From Lycium barbarum (lineage: Eukaryota; Streptophyta; Magnoliopsida; Solanales; Solanaceae), in assembly GCF_019175385.1 (NCBI RefSeq), contig NC_083340.1, forward strand, positions 20,968,336 to 21,032,335: a stretch of DNA of 64,000 nucleotides, read 5' to 3'. The notes below the pieces were generated by a model. It was not told the DNA's origin. It worked only from the letters and a program-made list of their open reading frames with translations, and did no database searches. Within the stretch, counting starts at the first letter, position 1. Each line of letters starts with the position of its first letter. This document shows positions 59,057 to 64,000 of the stretch, piece by piece. Both the position numbers and the translations under genes were made by a program.

Positions 59057-60136
59057 TGTCACACCCCATTTTGACCCGAGAGTTAAGCGGAGTACAACAT
59101 ATTGGAGATTCCTCTTCCTGCTTGTTTTAAAGAGTCGCCACCTAATTGATTTTTACGGTGAATTAGGACACCTAATTATTAACTAAGATAAAGTTAAATC
59201 TAAACCTCTGTTAATAGTCTGCTTAACCAGTGTGATTCTAGGTAAGGGTTCTATATTATCCTAAAGGGAAGGGGTTAGGCATCCTTTAGAATCCGTTAAC
59301 TACGGCTATCCGGCCAAACTTAGGTTAATTAATCAAGATTAAATATAGTGTTTAAATTTTAAGAAAATAGTTTGTACATATTACTAAGATTTCAAAGGAA
59401 AATATAATAGTGCCGTTTGAATTAACTTGTAGAAAAATATAGTAATTTTATAAAGGAAATGCTGAGACTTATAAATGCTGTTAAAAAAACTTTGAATGCG
59501 AAGAGTAATGCTATTTTAAAAAAATATGACTTGTAAAAAATATAATAATTTGTGTAAAAGGAGAATTTAAATACTATTTAGAATAAGGTTTATAAATTGT
59601 TGCTAAAGCTTTAAACGAAAATATAATGATGCAATTCAAAATGAGACTTACAGAGAAAAATAGTTTGCATATAAGTAATAGCTTTTAAATAGAATGCAAA
59701 AGAGGTAAGTTTTCTTTTTCTTTATTTAACTATGTTTGGCTAAAATATGCGTAATTGGGTGACTTTTAAAAGTGTGTTCATAAAATATATTTGAATTTAT
59801 ATTTGCACATTAGTGACGTTTTGGAATTTCTAGGATAGTAAGAATAAAATATGATTCTTTTAACTCAATATGTATAGCCATGCTAATTTACAAATCAATT
59901 AAATAAAACCAGAAAAGAAGAGAATAAAACTTATGGAATTAATTCGTAGTCTTCCTTAAACTAACTACCCGTTACTAAAACTAAACCTACTGATTAATTA
60001 GGATTTATCTAAAACTAATAAGAACAAAACAAACAAAGAGTTAGTTGAATAATATAAATTTATATGCACAAAATAAAACAAAGGGGTAATAGGTATCAAA
60101 TGGGCCAGCCCATTCGGGGACTGCTGGACCCATTTT

Positions 60137-60287
60137 CTGTTGGGCTTCGGCCCAACAGTTTATTTTTAATTGCTGGGCTGCTGCTGCTGTTCCTGTGTAT
60201 CGGGCTTTGGCCCAGAATATTGATTTCTATTTTTTGCTGTAGACAGGGATGGACCGAGAGAAGATCTCGTTGGGCCTTTAGCCCAAC
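60137..60287 (-). other. Paired GGGC/GCCC hairpins in the right-hand Tat LTR
   Basis: CTGTTGGGC-TTCG-GCCCAACAG at 60137-60158 is a perfect 9-bp stem with a 4-base loop. GTTGGGC-CTTTA-GCCCAAC at 60269-60287 is the second stem. Confidence 0.75.
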
Positions 60288-60575
60288 ACCGGATGCGGAG
60301 AGGGACGAGTCCTTTGGACTCGTATGCGAGGTTCATGCGAAAAGAATGAAAGACGGAGATTAGTATATGATCAACAAGGTTAAGCATACAAACATATAAA
60401 TTCAAAACAGACTCCGTTAATTATATATGCTATGTATATCCAAGTGCATTTCACGAACACAACTTCAATATGCATTGATATACAGATCTCAAACTGACAT
60501 ATACTTGCGACAAACGCACAAAATTTAAGCAAACCCAAAACTGAAATATAGACTATGCTTTTCACGCAAATGACG

Positions 60576-60599
60576 TATATATATATATATATATATATT
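60576..60599. repeat. (TA)n microsatellite
   Basis: About 12 uninterrupted TA units inside the Tat LTR. It is not present at the corresponding place in the other LTR copies. Confidence 0.9.
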
Positions 60600-63500
60600 A
60601 AGTATACTTAGAGTATACATACGCATAATTCGTAAGCAGACAGCAATGGTACGCATATACGCATTATTGGAAGTTAACTAGAGACTTACTTGGAGTCACA
60701 CAGCATATAGAAAAGCAGTAGAGTAGTCAAAGAGATAAAGAAGACAAGTATGAGCACACATGTGAAGTTAGAAAAGCAGAAACAAATGGAGGGCCCGGAG
60801 TATTTATTCAAATCAGTGATATTTCTGTTTTTTTTTTTTTCTAAGAAAGCAGCAAAGTTATAATAACAACCATTACATCAAGTGTAGCATATATGCTCAT
60901 TCTAAAACACTAATCCATTAAGAATACTTTAAGAGTGATCAGCATGCTTGACTGCAAACAACATCAACCAAATGACAGACAAGGAAGAACCAAAAAATGC
61001 TACAGCTCAGAAGGTATCCCAGCTACAGCAGTTAGCACACACATATATTAGCACACACATATATTTTAGACCACACATATATTTTAGACCAAACCAATTC
61101 TAAAATGATGAGATTATTATTTCGAATGCATCACGCAAACCCAGAACTGGACAGAACTCATCTTTTAAACTAGTAGCAGACTCTTCAAGGCATGATTGTT
61201 GCTACTAAATGAAATAGTTCTTCATAAGTTTAGCTAACCACTAAATGATTATTTAGGTGCATAGGCACATTGGACCATAGTCCTTTTAATCATACCTTGA
61301 TATCCAAACTTAAATGATCTCTAAACCACCAAGTCATACTTAATTAAATCATCTTCATTTTAAGCAAGAAATGATACTAAAGCAAACTAATCCAAACAAT
61401 GCCTATTAAGCTGAGATTCATTAAGCTACTGATTCATAACAAACCAAGCTTATAGCCATCCCACAAAGATAGTAACAAACACTTATACAGTTATACCACA
61501 CAAATAACATTTGAACTAAAAGAAATCTATAACTAGCTTACACTTTAACTAAGGGAATTGAGCTAACTAACAGTCATACTAATAGTGCACCAAGCTCATT
61601 GTTTAAGCTAGAATAGAATCAACACTATATGATTATACACCTAATGCAACACTAAGTAAGCCAGATATACAAAAATCCTTCAAGTAAGGTCGCAGTTCAA
61701 AGAGAAGGCAGAACTGATTTCAAACAAGAGGCATACATGGGATGCAGGCATAGCTAACATAATGGTTAACCTATATAGACACCTTATCCACAGCAAGAGG
61801 TCATGCTTACCAAATAGTTTTGTATTTTAAGTTGAAACATGAGGGAGGCTTGATAAATTACAGTGTAGATGATTAAATGCATGTTGAGAGTTGTTTCAGA
61901 TGAGGTGTTGCACAAGATAAGCAAGTATGCATGGGCAGGCAAGCTGAGATGCAAGAAAAAGGAGGCAGGGGAGATACATAATCACACATAGGAGGACATA
62001 ACAAGGCAAGGGGAATTGATGCAAAGAGATACAAGTAGGTTGTGAACTATATGGAAGCATACACAGAGATGAAGAGGATGCTTATGATGAGAGGCAGGAT
62101 AGCAAGGAAGGAAGATATGTCAACATCAACACATAGGGGATTAATCAGAACAGTGTAGGTACAATGCAAATGGTGACATGCACAGAGGTCATCAGCCAGT
62201 CATGATGAAGCTAACATGGTGTTCCAAGAGGATAGACTAGTCAATGATGATGATAAGGCTAGTATGACCTACAAATGCATGGCAGAGATGCAATATATGA
62301 TCATGGATCCTAAAGTCCAACTAAGGGCTGATCTGGAGATTAACAATAGCAGTGCAGGTTCTTGCCAGGAAACAGCTACAAACTAGAAACTTAGACAAAC
62401 TATATTGAAACCAAAGTTGCACCTTTAAAACTGTCACAGTTTGAAGTCTCAGCAGTAGCTTCAAAACCATTTTAAAGTTATACCATATGCTACTATCTAG
62501 ACTGGATATAGATTACAACAGCAACCAAACTAAGAATGGCAAAAAGAAGGAAACAAGTTGATGTTTAACTTGAACTAATACCCACTCAGCTAAGCAGATC
62601 AGAATGAACTTATGTTAAGGCTAAACGTTTATCCAAAATCCCATAGAACAAGCAGGGACCTTAGTGGATGACCTCATGCCCAGGAGATTCAAATAATACA
62701 AAACCAAAAGCTGGCATTTCTAGTGTAGACAGATGAGATTCAGAATATAGATTTTATGACTTAATCTAACATGTTGAAACTCATTCTTTTTCTTTTATTA
62801 CCAGCTGACCTCAACAACATATCCTAGTCAAATAAGGAAGGCCATTGTCATATTTTGAGTGAGGTTACCATGACACAACTGCCAAACAAGGTTCAGATCC
62901 AACCAACAACTACATAGGCACAAAAGGCAAATATGATTATGCCGAGCTAATATGAAGGAGACACTAAACTGAAACAACATTCACATTTTTTATTGAACTG
63001 CTAAAACATCTAAATAAACATATGCAATTGTATCAACAGGACTTCTGCTAAACTAGTACGGGGAATAATCCTAAACCTAACCAACATATGATATCACATA
63101 AAGATATAGTCAAGCAAAACCACAGGTTAACTGATGCCCAACCAGTCAAAGCTGGACATGTATGGCACAACTAAGCAGTTGAACTATTCTGTGACCAATC
63201 ATCATTGAGCAAACAAAAACATGCTTAAGCTGCTATAAGCTAAATAACCTATGGCTAACCAAAACAAGACATAAAATGAGCCACTGCAGAACAACTAAAA
63301 AGGCAGGCACATACACATAATTAGCAGACTACAAACTAAAATATAGAACTAATCAAATTAGCAGACTACAAACTAAATCTATACCATTTACCAGATTGAA
63401 TTCTCAGCATGCAAACAAACGACATTCAGACTAAGACGAACATCTTAAACTAAGTAACAACAGCAAACCGACAAGATTTCGAGCTAAGCCAAAACATAAT

Positions 63501-63896
63501 AATGACTCATTTAATCACAATAACTAAGATAACATCAAACTCAACCGTATCAGCACACAAACATATTAAACTGAAATACAAGGAAATAAATGGGATTTAC
63601 TGACCTTTTGCAGATGCAGCGAAATGGGATTTTGAATCTCTGATCTACGCTCGAATTCTCAAGATACCAGGATCCCTTTTAAGTGCGATTTTCGTCTATA
63701 ATGAAGTCGAACCTTCGTTTCTAAGGTTTCGACTCACTTAAACGGAACGAAAACGGAAACGGAGAAATTAAGATAAAAAAAAGATGGACTCGATAGAAAT
63801 TCTATGGCTGAAAACTTCTTAGTTTTGGAGGTTCGATGTTTGAAACTTCTTCTATCCCCTTTTTTTTTTCCCCCCTCTTGTTCGTGTTCTTCCTTG

Positions 63897-63904
63897 TTTT
63901 TATA
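63897..63904 (-). promoter_or_regulatory. TATA box of the right-hand Tat LTR
   Basis: Minus-strand TATAAAAA at the place matching 3878 and 41874. In the full-length copy at 1234 about 0.8 kb follows before the LTR end, so this LTR should end several hundred bases beyond the window. Confidence 0.45.
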
Positions 63905-64000
63905 GGTTTTTTTTTTCCTGTGTTTTCGTTCTCAAGAAAGAGGGAAGGAGGAGTGGAGGGGGACAAGTTTAAGTGGGGAACAGGGTGAGTGGGGAGCGGA

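Larger units (their letters stand above)
59057..64000 (-). mobile_element. Tat LTR inserted in the chromovirus integrase, incomplete at the window edge
   Basis: Begins TGTCACACCCCATTTTGACC, the degenerate counterpart of the TGTTATACC..AACCGGGGTCAAAAT end of the solo LTR at 1234. It shares the block ATTTTTACGGTGAATTAGG, the GGGC/GCCC hairpin pair and the TATA region with the other copies. At least 4.9 kb, still inside the LTR at 64000. It replaces the integrase after DYARL. GCTAT at 59052-59056 is the expected target duplication; its partner must lie to the right. No gene inside; small frames such as 60064-60363 are LTR sequence. Confidence 0.88.

Noticed and set aside
1..64000. tRNA, rRNA, organelle insertions or CRISPR-like arrays
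   Set aside because: None recognised by eye. The tRNA-like boxes at 23388-23442 belong to a SINE, and the regular repeats are transposon tandem arrays without spacer variation. A tRNAscan run would settle the tRNA question.

Overview
The window is nuclear DNA from a flowering plant, most probably a member of the Solanaceae. The pointers are SolS/TS-like SINEs, chromovirus LTRs of the TGTAACACC type, very long Tat-type LTRs starting TGTTGACACCCAATTTTG, and Stowaway, Tourist and Mutator-like MITEs of kinds common in that family. I cannot name the species. I see no intact host gene. The host-derived content is one cluster of three decayed F-box/LRR/FBD genes, embedded in nested retrotransposons.

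Layout. Bases 1-7430 are the 3' end of a Tat/Ogre-like Ty3/gypsy element on the plus strand: two tandem-repeat arrays, a polypurine tract at 6141-6157 and a 3' LTR from 6158. A solo LTR of the same family (1234-4666, minus strand, target duplication CCTAC) sits inside one of the arrays. Bases 8041-20035 are a foldback DNA transposon of about 1.27 kb, rich in nested palindromes. It was split by a complete Del/Tekay-type chromovirus (8552-19272, minus strand, duplication GCTGG, two nearly identical 2.8 kb LTRs) whose gag-pol carries several frameshifts and stops.

Bases 20192-32270 hold three minus-strand F-box/LRR/FBD paralogues on tandemly duplicated segments. Each copy is broken by a different lesion in or just after the F-box. 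Their flanks carry SINEs and Stowaway MITEs that can be dated against each other. The far-upstream part of the third unit appears to lie at 43670-44410, pushed away by about 11 kb of later insertions. These are a Mutator-like MITE split by a complete but decayed Ty1/copia element (32970-37920, duplication AAGGG), a MITE at 38541-39057, and a truncated Tat LTR (39786-42803).

From 44.4 kb to the end the sequence is again transposon-derived. It contains a Tourist MITE at 45179-45441 and a long decayed minus-strand coding region of unknown function (45720-48461, continuing at 52476-52541). That region is interrupted by a plus-strand Tat solo LTR (48462-52475, duplication GTATT). A second chromovirus starts at 52542 on the plus strand. 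It is cut in its integrase domain at 59056 by another Tat LTR that runs off the right edge.

The elements do not form a pathway. The interest lies in insertion order, in the three independently broken F-box genes, and in conserved hairpin or palindrome modules within the LTRs and the foldback element. I found no convincing new biological system.
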